Below are positions 24,266 to 35,220 of a stretch of 64,000 bases of DNA, piece after piece. The notes under the pieces were generated by a model. The model saw nothing but the letters and a program-made list of their open reading frames with translations, made no database searches and was not told where the DNA came from. The first letter of the stretch is position 1. Each line of letters begins with the position of its first letter. A program made the translations under genes and the position numbers. Source of the stretch: Cloeon dipterum (lineage: Eukaryota; Arthropoda; Insecta; Ephemeroptera; Baetidae); assembly GCF_949628265.1 (NCBI RefSeq), contig NC_088787.1, positions 8,236,501-8,300,500 on the forward strand. The letters are read 5' to 3'.

Positions 24266-27200
24266 ATGAAATTAGCTCTGCTATTGAGCCTGCTGGGCGT
24301 CGCTGCTGCTGCCAATTACGAGCCGACCTGGGACAGCATCGACAGCCGACCCCTGCCAGAGTGGTTCGATGAGGCGAAAATCGGCATTTTCGTGCACTGG
24401 GGAGTCTTCTCGGTGCCCGGCTTCGGTTCTGAATGGTTCTGGAAGCATTGGCATGGTAATTACATAAAATCTTGAAAACCAAAAATAACTGAACCTAATA
24501 TTTAAAATATTATAATGTAACCAGCGTGGGAAGATGAAAATTGTTGTAGATTATGTGGAATTAAAAAATGACAATTGGCTTTTTTATTTTTAATTGTTGT
24601 GATTCTGCCAATAATTAAATTCATTGATTATTGTTGCCGATGCGTCTCTCTGTTAAAGTGGAATGATACTGGGCAACAATTGAAAATTATTTAAATTGTT
24701 GGATGCCTTAAACAATTGACCGATAAACAATTTGTTCAACAATTTGCAATAATAAAAAATGACCTTCCTACAATAAAAATTCAAATTGTGTCAATTTTCT
24801 CTAAAATTTACAGTGCTTGAACATATTTTCTTGGCATATTCTGATTCCTCTCGTCGAGATCTGTCCAACGGTGTATGCCACTTATTGGGGAAACTCTTGG
24901 TTTTGAAATTAAATCGGATTTCAAGTAAGGAGACAGCCCTTACCATTTAAAAAGCACGGTAACTTTCCAGCCAACTTTCTCAAAAAATTACAGCGCTCCT
25001 TAGGTCAATTTAGGCTTTAACTGAATCCTAAGGGATGAGTTTATGCATTGGCAACAAGCATTTTCCAGGCTTTTCCAATGCATAAACTCGTCCCTTAGGA
25101 TTCAGTTAAAGCCTAAATTGACCTAGGAAGCACTGTAATTTTTTGAGAAAATTGGCTGGAAAGTTATCGTGCTTTTCAAATGGCAATGGCTGTCTCCTTA
25201 CTTGAAATCCGATTTTATTTCAAAATCAAGAGTTTCCCCAACAAGTGGCATGCACCGTTGGACAGATCTCGACGAGAGGAATCGGAATATGCCAAGAAAA
25301 TATGTTCGAGCACTGTAAATTTTGGAGAAAATTAGCAAAATTTGAATTTTTATTGTAGGAATTTCCTTTTTATTATTGCAAATTGTTTATCGATCAATTG
25401 TTTATGGCATCCAAAAATTCAAATAATTTTCAATTGTTGCCCAGTATCATTCCACTTTAAAGAGTTGACATTTTAAATTGTTTCAATAAAGAAGGAATTA
25501 AATTAAAGGAAAATAAAAATGGTTGAATAATTTATTGTTTTATTCTAGATGATTTACAGCAAAACAAAACAACTCCGTACACGAAATTAATGGCAGAGAA
25601 TTACCGGCCCGGCTTTGCCTATCACGATTTCGGAACGGAATTCACTGCCGAGCTGTTTGATCCAGACAAATGGGCGGAATTGTTCCACAATGCCGGAGCC
25701 AAGTAAATGATTTAATTTACTTTTTATTTTTCTTAAGAATACAGTTTTTGAATCTCGATTGCAGATACGTCGTCCTTACGAGCAAACACCACGATGGTTT
25801 CACGTTATGGCCGTCAAAATACAGCTTTGGCTGGAATGCTAAGGACATTGGATCGCATAGGGATTTAGTTGGTAACTTACAAAAACTAGTAAATCATTTA
25901 TACAGTTAATTTTAAAATAATTTTATTTTAAATAATTTAACTACAAATTAAATTTAGTTAAAAATTTAACTTGAATATATTGTTTTGTTTAAATGAATGG
26001 AAGTTTGATTGTTTAATTTTTTATAAATTGAGTAGCTGAGTGCACAATTGAATTACCAATGACCTATGAATTACTCAGTCATTCTTTGGTAGTTTTGATA
26101 ATTATATAACGAAATTATTATTTTTTTTTTTTAAATGTGTAGGTGAGTTGGCCGACTCAGTGCGACAGTACACTGACATGAGGTTCGGCCTGTACCATTC
26201 CCTCTACGAATGGTTCAACCCCCTTTGGTTGCAAGACAAAGAGAACAATCTGACAACCCAAGAGTTCGCCCTGGGCAAAATTTTGCCCGAAATGAAAGAA
26301 CTGGTATATTTAAAATTATAAAAATATTTAAAAAAAAATGATTAAAATTTTTTTTTCAAAGGTTGAGGCTTACAAGCCTGAAATCATTTGGTCCGACGGC
26401 GAGTGGGAGGCTCCGGACACGTACTGGAACTCGACCCACTTCTTGGCCTGGCTCTACAACGACAGCCCTGTCCGCGAAACGGTCCTGGTCAACGACCGCT
26501 GGGGCTCAGACACGCACGGCAAGCATGGCGGCTTTTTCAATTGGGCGGACAAGTTCAATCCAGGTCTGTGTGAGAGAGAAACAACTGATAATATTTTCAA
26601 TCAAATTTAAGCCAAATAAAAGGGAGAAAATGTTTGGGTGAACCATTTTATTTGCTTAAAAAAATTAATTTTTATTTTTAAAACAAATTGATGCGAATCG
26701 TTTAATCTTCATATTTATTTGATTTTTCAATGCTTAAATTTCAATTTTCAACAGGGATTTAAAAATTAAATAAGCCACAAATTATGTGTTCAACATTCTG
26801 CATGAAAGTTCAGTCAATTATTTGCTCTTGGATAAATTACTCTGTTATATTTTCCAATTACTGTCCTTCAAATAATGATATTCTTCGCTGGTGTTTAGGA
26901 GTTTTACTTGACCACAAATGGGAAAACGCCATGAGTTTGGACAGAAACTCTTGGGGCTATCGCCGCACGATCCAAGTTTCAGAGGTTTACACCGTTCAAG
27001 AATTAATCAAAGAAATCGTCGAGACAGTCAGCTGCGGAGGTGAACAATTCCGGTTTCGTTTTTATTCCGCAGATTATTATTAAAATAAAACAAAAATTGC
27101 AGGTAACATTTTGATCAACGTTGGCCCAACCAAGGAGGGAACGATCATTCCCATTTTCCAGGAGAGGTTGCTTCAATTGGGAGATTGGCTGAAGATTAAT

Positions 27201-28645
27201 GGAGATGCCATCTACAGCAGCAAGCCGTGGACCTTCCAGAATGAAACTGAACAAGCAGGAGTTTGGTGAGTATGGCTTTCCATAATTAAGACACCTATTA
27301 TGTTTTTATTTAAAATATTCGAAAGAAATTATTAATAGCTAGTAGCAATTAAACAGTAACACTCAACGAGATGGTAGAACAAGAACATTACTTGAATATT
27401 ATTGAACTTGCTAACCTATGGAATAAATTTAAAAAATATATATTTTTAATTTAGATTTATTTTGGTTATAATATTTAAAATTATTAAAGTATTCGGAAAA
27501 TAAAATATTTTAAATAAATCAAATAATATTATCTATTATATTAAATGATAAATAAAAAACTATATTATAACATTATTTAAATAAATTAAAGAGGAATGAT
27601 CCTGCAAAATCCGGGAAAGTGCTTGTTGCCAATGCATTGACTCATCTCTTAGAATTTAGTTAAAGCCTCTAAATTGACCTAAGAAGCACTGTAATTTTTC
27701 GAGAAAATTGGCTGGAAAGTTACCGTGCTTTTCAAATGGTAATGGCTGTCTCCTTACTTGAAATCCGATTTAATTTCAAAACCAAGAGTTTCCCCAATAA
27801 ATGGCATACACCGTTGGACAGATCGCGACGAGAAGAATCGGAATATGCCAAGAAAATATGTTCAAGCACTGTAAATTTGAATTTTTACTGTAGGAAGGTC
27901 CTTTTTTATCATTGCAAGTTGTTGAACAAATTGTTAATCGATCAATTGTTTATGGCATCCATCAATTCAAATAATTTTCAATTGTAGCCCTGTATCATTC
28001 CATTTTAATTATCATCTTAATTGTTTTTAAAATAAACAGTCGTTCAATTAATTAATTTTTATGAAGTTTTAAATAAATTTGTATTTTTCAAATATCAGGC
28101 TTTTGCTGCAGAGAGTGTTAGTTAGCTCATAAAACATAATCAAGATATGAATTACAAATCGCGGTGCACTTGACACGTGATTTATCTTGTTTTCGCTTGG
28201 TAGGTACACGCAGAGGGAAGGTTACGTATACGCATCAGTTTTGCAGTGGCCCGAAAATGATCTGCTCGTCCTGCACCGGCCTCAGGTTGGCCCAAACAAT
28301 CAAATCCTCATCCTCGGCGCCGGCGACGCGTCGATTGTCAAGGTCTGCGTGTGATAATTAACGATATTATGTGTTTGCATGTAGTTCTCCCACGACATTA
28401 CGCAAAATTTCTCGCACTGCGCGCAGACTAAGAGTTTTCTCATTTCCATAAATGGGCGCGGTGATATATCTCCACGTGGTTTCCTAATTTTTTGCATCGT
28501 CCACCAAGGTTTCGCTTTCTTGAATGTTTTTTTTTATTTTCAGTGGCACGCGATTGACGATAGAATCGAAGTGAATTTGCCCAGGATGTCCAGAATTTCT
28601 GCCCCGTGGCCGTGGGTCCTCAAGTTCACCGATGTTACTAATTAA
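24266..28645 (+). CDS. Alpha-L-fucosidase, complete, 452 aa
   Basis: This is a GH29 enzyme that releases terminal alpha-L-fucose from glycoproteins and glycolipids, in lysosome or secretion. Nine exons: 24266-24455, 25549-25702, 25765-25871, 26143-26303, 26362-26563, 26899-27039, 27103-27265, 28204-28342, 28544-28645 (TAA). All have GT-AG borders and compatible phases. The start [15 protein letters not shown] is a signal peptide; an in-frame ATG at 24239 lies before the UTR acceptor and is less likely. Conserved blocks are [20 protein letters not shown] (from about residue 40), [15 protein letters not shown], and [12 protein letters not shown] with the expected nucleophile Asp216. Also present are LVNDRWG, the [17 protein letters not shown] region, and LLINVGP-like [12 protein letters not shown]. 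Length is normal for the family. Intron 1 contains a large inverted repeat and intron 7 a related single arm. Confidence 0.95.
24653..25460. repeat. 800-bp near-perfect inverted repeat (long hairpin)
   Basis: Left arm 24653-25051 and right arm 25075-25460 are reverse complements over almost their whole length, around a 23-base loop. Outer ends read TTAAAGTGGAATGATAC and GTATCATTCCACTTTAA, so TTAA could be the target duplication. It lies wholly in intron 1 of the fucosidase gene and would fold into a long double strand if transcribed. Related single arms occur at 27600, 30509, 32880 and 44540. Confidence 0.9.
27600..28012 (+). repeat. Single arm of the long inverted-repeat family
   Basis: Closely matches the right arm 25075-25460, from CTTGTTGCCAATGCATTGAC to GTATCATTCCATTTTAA, without its partner arm. 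It lies in intron 7 of the fucosidase gene in the same direction as transcription. Its left part could pair with the left arm of the intron 1 hairpin. Confidence 0.85.
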
Positions 28646-28666
28646 TTAGTGTGAAGGAGAAATCTT

Positions 28667-28672
28667 AATAAA
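28667..28672 (+). terminator. Poly(A) signal of fucosidase gene
   Basis: AATAAA 22 bases after the stop codon, followed by a second AATAAA at about 28680. These are the first such signals after the ORF. Confidence 0.65.
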
Positions 28673-30508
28673 GTGATTCAATAAATATATGTTATTTTGA
28701 TATTTAAATTGATTTAATATTAAATATATTCGAAAAAAAGACACGAGATCTGAAGGGCACCTTTTGTCAAAATGATTATTGGAATTTGAATTGCCCTAGA
28801 TGCTGGGGAAATATCAAATTTGTTTAAGGTGGATCGTTGACCTAGTTTTGGCTACTCCCGCAGCCCTCCACTAATGAGCAGACCATTCATAGAAATCGCT
28901 GCAGGGGTAGACAAAATTAATAAATTTCTATCTTAACAAGTGAAATGCCTTTCCATGGATGTAGCCGACACCATAGATACAAAAATAAAATTACATGAAA
29001 GAGGACAAGAAGTGTTCGATCATTTAAATTTCCTTCACAATGTCAACCTCTAATTATTATTTTTTATTCTCGAGAGAATTAACTGAAGACAAAGAATTAA
29101 GCAATTTTATTTTATTTTTTTCAAAAATAATACTAAAAATTTGACTGTTTTACACCATCCAAAGTAGACTTCAATATATTTTACCTGGTATTTATTTTTA
29201 ATTTGGCTTTTCTAAATTGTATGTTTCGACGTATTCCAAAATCGCACCTTTACATATTTCGGATTAATGGAATAACAATCAATCTAATTGAATCGAATTG
29301 AAAGCTTTGTTTAGAACCTGAACCTCGTGTTGAAGAATTGTAACCCAATGAAAATGAGATTTAATTAACTAGAAAATCCCTAGAAAAAATTATGATACCA
29401 TCATTTGCCCCAAAACTTTACAAAAAGCTTAAAATATCTGGGATTTTCAACTTTGTAAAAAAATTCAGGATTTATAAAAGTCGTATTTATGAATGAGCTA
29501 TTAATAGCAATCCCAACACTGAATCACTTTTTCTTTACAAAGACAGAAACGCGTGGTCGTGAAACATCCTTTCACTCTTTTTATTTCTTTCCTCATAAAT
29601 TACTATTTATTTCTTACTCAGTTATAATTTCTCCAACATTTTGCAATTTCAAAACAGTCAATCTATTGCTCGCAATGTTAAATAGAATCAAGTTTTCACA
29701 ATCCCTTGGCACTATAGGAAAATAAGCTTAATGCTTTTTAGCAGCTCAAGTTCGCTCCTCTATTAAGCAAATTAGCGCCTCTTCCTTTCCCGCATTTGAC
29801 GAGTGTCTGACTAATAGGAGAAATCGCACAATGCTGCAATGAGCCTTCATTATATTATGTCCGAGTGCAGTGCAAAATCGACATATTCGCCGTTCGCCGC
29901 GCGTGCGCATCTCATCAGGAAGTGGCCTTGTTCTCGAAAAATGACGCGCGAACCTGCGTCTGTATTTACCCACGCGTACAGAGACACGAAACAACTTGCT
30001 GCAGTTTCTTTTTTGTGACTGCTTTGTTCTGTGGTGCAGAAAAACGATCGTTTCTAAGAAACGGAGTGTGTGTAAAACAATTACGGCTCATTTACACCAT
30101 ATTTACTGCTGGCGGTTGTAAAAATGTTCGTTTGCTGCAACCGTTCCCAAGTCGACACAAAAAGTTTGTCAGCTATTTAGTTTTGATTAAATCTACTCTG
30201 TTGCGTTTATCACTTTCGCTTCTTCGGGATGGAAAATTTAACCTTTCCTCTGTGCGATGATTTTGGAAATAAGTATTTATCAATTTGGTCGATAAATTTA
30301 AATCGCGAGCAAATCATTAAAAAACGTAAAAGAGAATTGGTTTAAATAATTTAAGGTAATTTTGGAATTGGACAAAAATGACCTATTTGGAGAAGTGGCT
30401 CTTGTTACTGATCTCCTTGTAAAAGTGTTAAATTTCACTCCCTGGCCGAGTAAGCAAAATGGAATATTTTCTCTGGACTTACAGAACTGTTTGTATATTA
30501 TTTTAAAG

Positions 30509-30935
30509 AGGATTGACACTGCAAACCCCTGGAAAATCCTAATTGTAAATGCATGAACTCATCCCTTAGGATTCAGTTGAAGCCAAAATTGACCTATAAA
30601 ATTTTTAGAAAAGTGGCTGCAAATAAGTTAGCATGCTTTTCAATTGGAAAGCACTGTCTCCTTACTTGAAATTTAATTTTATATCGCTACAAAGAGTTTC
30701 CCAAAAAGGTTTCACACGCTTTTGAACAGCTCTCGACAAGAGGAATCGAAATCTGCCAAGAAAATGTGGAAAAAGCGCTGCAAATTTTGGAGAAAATTTG
30801 AAAAATTTGAATTTTTCTGTAGCGCAAATGGTCCTTTTTTGTTTAGTGCAAATTGCAGAAAAAAATTATTGATCAACTCCTTAATGCATCCAACAGTTAA
30901 AATAAAATTTTAACCTGTAGTAATCCACTTTAAAG
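30509..30935 (+). repeat. Diverged single arm of the long inverted-repeat family
   Basis: Shares with 25075-25460 the ordered words GGAAAATCCT, CATCCCTTAGGATTCAGTT, TGTCTCCTTACTTGAAAT, AGAGTTTCCC, GACAAGAGGAATCG and the TCCACTTTAAAG end. It is noticeably more diverged than the 27600 copy. Confidence 0.75.
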
Positions 30936-31592
30936 GAGCCTATTTAAATCAATTTGAATTTTAGACCACAATAATTAGCATACACGATCATATTTTTTAT
31001 TTTGAATAATTATCTAAAAAATGTGCAATAATCAAGTAAGGAATATGCCAAGTTCCTCCAAAAATTAAATTTTTTGTAAAGGAATTTTCTCTTGATACAT
31101 ATTTGATTCCTTTCATCACGATGTATCTAACGGTGTGTTAATCACGAGATAAATCAACCTTCTGTAGAAACAAAATATAAGGCGATTTTCTCAGAAATTT
31201 AGATGACAATTATTACCTTGGGAAAAGTTGGACTCATTTTCAGCTTTTAGTGAGTAATTATATGAAGGTAAAGATAAAATATTTTCAAACTGATCCACTT
31301 TACAATGAACTACAAGCTTAAGCTTTAAAGAGGTAATAAATTCTTACACTAATTTTGAAAGCAACTTATTTATAACTTTGTTTCCTAAACAACATTGTTG
31401 GAGAACTTTAAACAATAAAAATTCCTTTCCAGTTGCAAAATAAATATATTCCCTTTATTGGCGTGTTTCATTTTTATATTTATTTAACTTTATTCAGCCA
31501 ACCGTGCACGTGTCAATTAAAAGGCATTGTTTCACTGCAAAGGTTGCGGGTTGTGCGATGAAAAGAAAAGGCTTTTGTCAATTAATTTGTGT

Positions 31593-31602
31593 GTGACGTC
31601 AC
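31593..31602. promoter_or_regulatory. CRE-like palindrome GTGACGTCAC
   Basis: Identical ten-base palindrome to that at 1398-1407, at the edge of a GC-richer patch in intergenic DNA. Motif only; no gene nearby clearly uses it. Confidence 0.2.
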
Positions 31603-32879
31603 AGCAACAGACGAATGCACGCACAAAAAGAGCGGATTCACGCAAGCACAGGCAAACCATTGAAGAGTGCAGCAAGGCGTTTTGCTGTCCAGCCTTGGCG
31701 GCCTTGTGTGCGCGCACTCCGCAATATAATATTCAAATGAAAATCGCGCGCGCGGATAAGCCGTGCAAGATAATTAATTAGACGCGAATTATGTTTTTAC
31801 ACGGCGGCGGTCACGCTGGCTGGCTGGCGCGGCCGCAGAGAACCTTGCGAATGAATCTGCAGCCGAAATTGCCTGCGCTTCTCTAGCCGCATCTCCTGCT
31901 TGTCAGACGCTTTTGATAATGTGCCGCCGGCAGTTGCGGACGGGAAAGGAGAGAGATCACATGTGCCTTGGTGTGCGCCTACGACGACGACGACCGTGAA
32001 TCCTAGCCAGTGTAGTGTTTTCACCCTAAATAAGGTAGACCATTTATTACATATGACTAGCTTGTCACTTGATACTTTTATTCAGGAATGAAGTTAACAG
32101 TCTTAGCTTGCATGGATTAAAATCTGTCTTTAGTCGAGTCTGGTCTGTTGAGAGTCAAAAATTAATTCAGATATCAAAATTTTCAATGAGCATAAAAAAA
32201 TAAAAAGTTGACCTTTATTTTTGTAAAATTATTTTAACTTGTTTAATTTAGGAAAATCAAATTTGTTTGAAGACTTCTCTTCCTACGACAACTCAATTGA
32301 TGGCTAAAAAATTAAGATAACTGTACCTTTTAAGAAAATTAAAATTTGAATAAACACAAAGTGCTCTTCAAGCGTATTTTTTTTAAACAGAAAAGTTACA
32401 AATTCTCAAAAAACGGCTGTGTTGATATTAAAGCGCCTTTTCAAGTGCGATCGAGCTTTAATTTTTTTTTCAAATTACGGGGGAGGCCTGGTAGATAATT
32501 TATTTTATCGTTTTCCAATAAGAGTTTTTTCAGGACTTTATTCTAAACGCTAAAAACATATGATTATTTTTTTATATATAAATGTCGATCAAAACATTTC
32601 TCCTTGGGATGAGCGCGAGTTTTCTAGAAAACCAACTTTTAGGTCTAGCCTTCGATGCTGCAGTTTCATCCAAGAGTTTGCTGTATCTATTTTTTACCGG
32701 CGTTACAGTCATTTACAAAGACTATACAACTTCTTCAGCTGGCTTTCCATTTTTAAAATTTAATCAATTAGGAAGGATTTAGGCAGCAAGAGCAAACATT
32801 TATTAAAAATCAAAATAAATGGCGCAATATAAAAATCAGAAAAATAACAATAGCAAAATCGTTTCATATCCTATTTAAT

Positions 32880-34050
32880 TTCGCAACAAAGTGTTTCCTA
32901 AAAGGTTTCATATGCTGCTAGACAGAACTCAACGAGAGGAATCGACACCTTCCAACAAAATGTGGTCAAACACTGAAAATTTCAGGGAAAATTAAAAAAA
33001 AAAGAATTTTTACTAGCCAAGGTCATTTGTTTGATTGTTGCAAATTGTAGAACAAACTTTTTATCGATCAACTGTCTAATTGCTTTCAACAATTTATATA
33101 ATTTTCAATTGTTACCCTATATCAATCCCCTGTAAAGCAAATAAGCTGCACAGAATAATTCGAATTGTAAGAATATTTTTACCTTAACTTGGAAAATTGG
33201 CGAAATTATTACTTTTCCTGTTTAAAATTTTTGAGAAAATCGGCCCTAAAGATTTCAAGCTAATCTAATGGCAAGCATTGTATCAGTATAGAAAATTAGA
33301 ATTGACTTCATTTAAGGGAAATTCACCTCCTAGTTCACCAGATTGATCGCGATGAATGCAATCAAGCAATAACTCATTAGAAAACCGTCTAAATTTTTGA
33401 GCGAATTGGCAAAATCTGGAATTGAACTGTTTCTCATTGTCAGTCCTGATCTTCTCACTGGAGAGACTAAAGTGGATATACATAAGCAGTTGATCGATAA
33501 ACAATTTGTTTTAAAATTTGCAATAGTAAACCAGCCCGTTGGCTCGCATTGTTAAGGCACTCTCAGGAGTGTCAAAGCAATGGGAGGTATTTGAGCAGTT
33601 GGGAGATCTAATACTGGCTACCCAATGTCAGAAATGGCAAAAAGTGGTTAGTTTAGTGACTCGAAATGCTCAAATTGCTCAACGGGCTGGGAGGCGACTC
33701 GCTACTTGCTGGTTTGCACCTTTCCAGCATGCGTGATTTGGCTTCACGGGACAAATGTCTAGCGTTTCAATGCAGTCCTCGGTGCGGAGGCAAGTGGCCC
33801 TTGAGTGGGCTGGGTCCCTGTGCGGCCTGGTGCGCCCATGTTATCCGTTCGCGGTGTTATTGGGACCCCGGTTTCAGCATTCGTGCTAGTGCAGTGCGCG
33901 CCCTTCCCGGTCCTTCGGTCCTCGGACAGGGATAAGAGCAAAAAAAAAATAAAAAAGGACCTTGCTAGTAAAAATTTAATTTTTATATTGCATCCAGCAA
34001 TTCAAATAATTTTTAAGTGTAACCCTGTATCAATATCAACCCTCTTTAAA
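32880..34050. repeat. Degenerate inverted-repeat-family remnants split by a retroposon
   Basis: Bases 32880-33135 resemble the outer half of the right arm (CAACGAGAGGAATCG, TTTTTATCGATCAACTG, ATAATTTTCAATTGTTACCC). Bases 33480-33531 and 33956-34050 resemble the outer part in the same or opposite sense (GTTGATCGATAAACAATTTG, then CATCCAGCAATTCAAATAAT). The two latter pieces are separated exactly by the poly(A)-tailed insertion at 33532-33955. Confidence 0.55.
33532..33955 (+). mobile_element. Poly(A)-tailed retroposon (SINE or LINE 3' end)
   Basis: A GC-rich block of about 420 bases ends in AAAAAAAAAATAAAAAA and interrupts an older AT-rich repeat. The 5' part (AGCCCGTTGGCTCGCATTG) loosely resembles a polymerase III A box. 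The 3' part has a potential stem with a TTCGG loop (CCGGTCCTTCGGTCCTCGG). No reverse transcriptase is encoded. Target duplication is not certain; TAGTAAA occurs near both ends. It may be a SINE or a truncated non-LTR element tail. Confidence 0.45.
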
Positions 34051-35071
34051 TTGTGTGTCCATTTTTTTATGTTACATCCTATTTTGAATCTTTATCATCT
34101 TGTTCCATGGAACAGTATAATGCTAGTGATTTTTTCTTGGAAAAAAAATAATTTAAACTCTAAGCAGGGAGCTGGCCGCTTAATTAGGGCTCAGAACTCG
34201 GTCCATATTTTCTCAGGAATTCGTAACGTGCGTGTTATGATACATTTGTTGCTTTGTATCAAATTGAAATATCAGTTTTATTAATGATGGTTTGGTAGGA
34301 GTGCAAGCAAGGCGATATGGCTTAAATGTCATTTTTAATGCTATTAACCCTTGTCACAAGTGCCTCATTCAGCTATTTAATTTAAAAATAAAGAATATCA
34401 TTATTTTAAATTTCCATACATATGACAAAAGTAATTCAATGTTCAATATTTAAATAGAAAATGTATTTTAAACACTAAATTAAAAATTCTATTTGATGTA
34501 AAATGATTTAATAGCGTTTAAATTTAAAATGGTAATATATACAAAATTTCGATAATAAATATTTATTGAAATACATATATTTTTTTATTAAAAATAAAAA
34601 CTGTTTGGTGTTTTTGTAAAAAGCACAATATGTAATAAAATCGCAAGAAATATCCAGATCCGTTTACGTCACCTGTGGAAACTTTCCCCGTTTGCGGCGC
34701 AACAATGCCTTCGACACTGACCTTTCAGATTCATTTATAGCGGCTTGAGCGTAAAAATTACGCGGGTCATTAGATAACCGCGCGACTAGCCTAGTGCACA
34801 AAAGAGTTACGCCAGTCAGTCAGCCAGCCGCGGATGACACACAATTCTGCAACAAGTGCAGTGCAGGAAAAGCTGCTCATCGTAATTAATAGGAGGCGAA
34901 ACGCAGACGCAGGTGTCCCCTTCCTAAAAGCCACGAATTGCCGGCGTTTTTCGACGTCCAGCAGTGCTAAAAGTGAAACCTGCGCTGCGTGCGCGGCAAA
35001 ACAACGCACGTGCGCTCGCAGTCTCGCTCATATAATAAATAAGTGCAATATTTGTTTGTTCAAGTGAAATC

Positions 35072-35131
35072 ATGGGGGCTGCGGCAGTCGCGTTGGAGGC
35101 TTCGCATCGCACGCCTCCCAGTCGTCGCTGA
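35072..35131 (+). promoter_or_regulatory. Upstream ORF in peroxidase 5' leader
   Basis: A complete 19-codon ORF (ATGGGGGCTGCG... to TGA) lies 89 bases before the peroxidase ATG and in another frame (+149). If the leader starts near the TCAGTC initiator-like repeats at about 34813, this uORF would be translated first and could damp peroxidase synthesis. Confidence 0.4.
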
Positions 35132-35220
35132 TCGAGCCGCCGAAGACGTTCTTTCTCCTGCTCCTTCGCATACAGCACGCAGCATCATCATCGTCGCCGC
35201 CGCGGTCCACCAAAGGACAA

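Larger units (their letters stand above)
28673..34800. other. Repeat-rich intergenic region
   Basis: No supportable gene. Identified content is listed separately: arms of the inverted-repeat family, a retroposon and a CRE-like palindrome. Two GC-richer patches, about 29870-30120 and 31590-32000, contain scattered CpG and CRE-like sequence and may be distant regulatory DNA. The remaining ORFs are short and lack family motifs. Diverged inverted-repeat fragments (TTCCTCTC...GATCT-like words) recur near 31080-31150 and 35820-35890. Confidence 0.45.

Noticed and set aside
27736-27987. 83-codon ORF in fucosidase intron 7
   Set aside because: It lies wholly in a repeat arm, and the sister arm at 25075-25460 breaks the frame early; not conserved as protein.
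33666-33935. 89-codon GC-rich ORF
   Set aside because: Falls inside the poly(A)-tailed retroposon; no reverse transcriptase, endonuclease or other motif.
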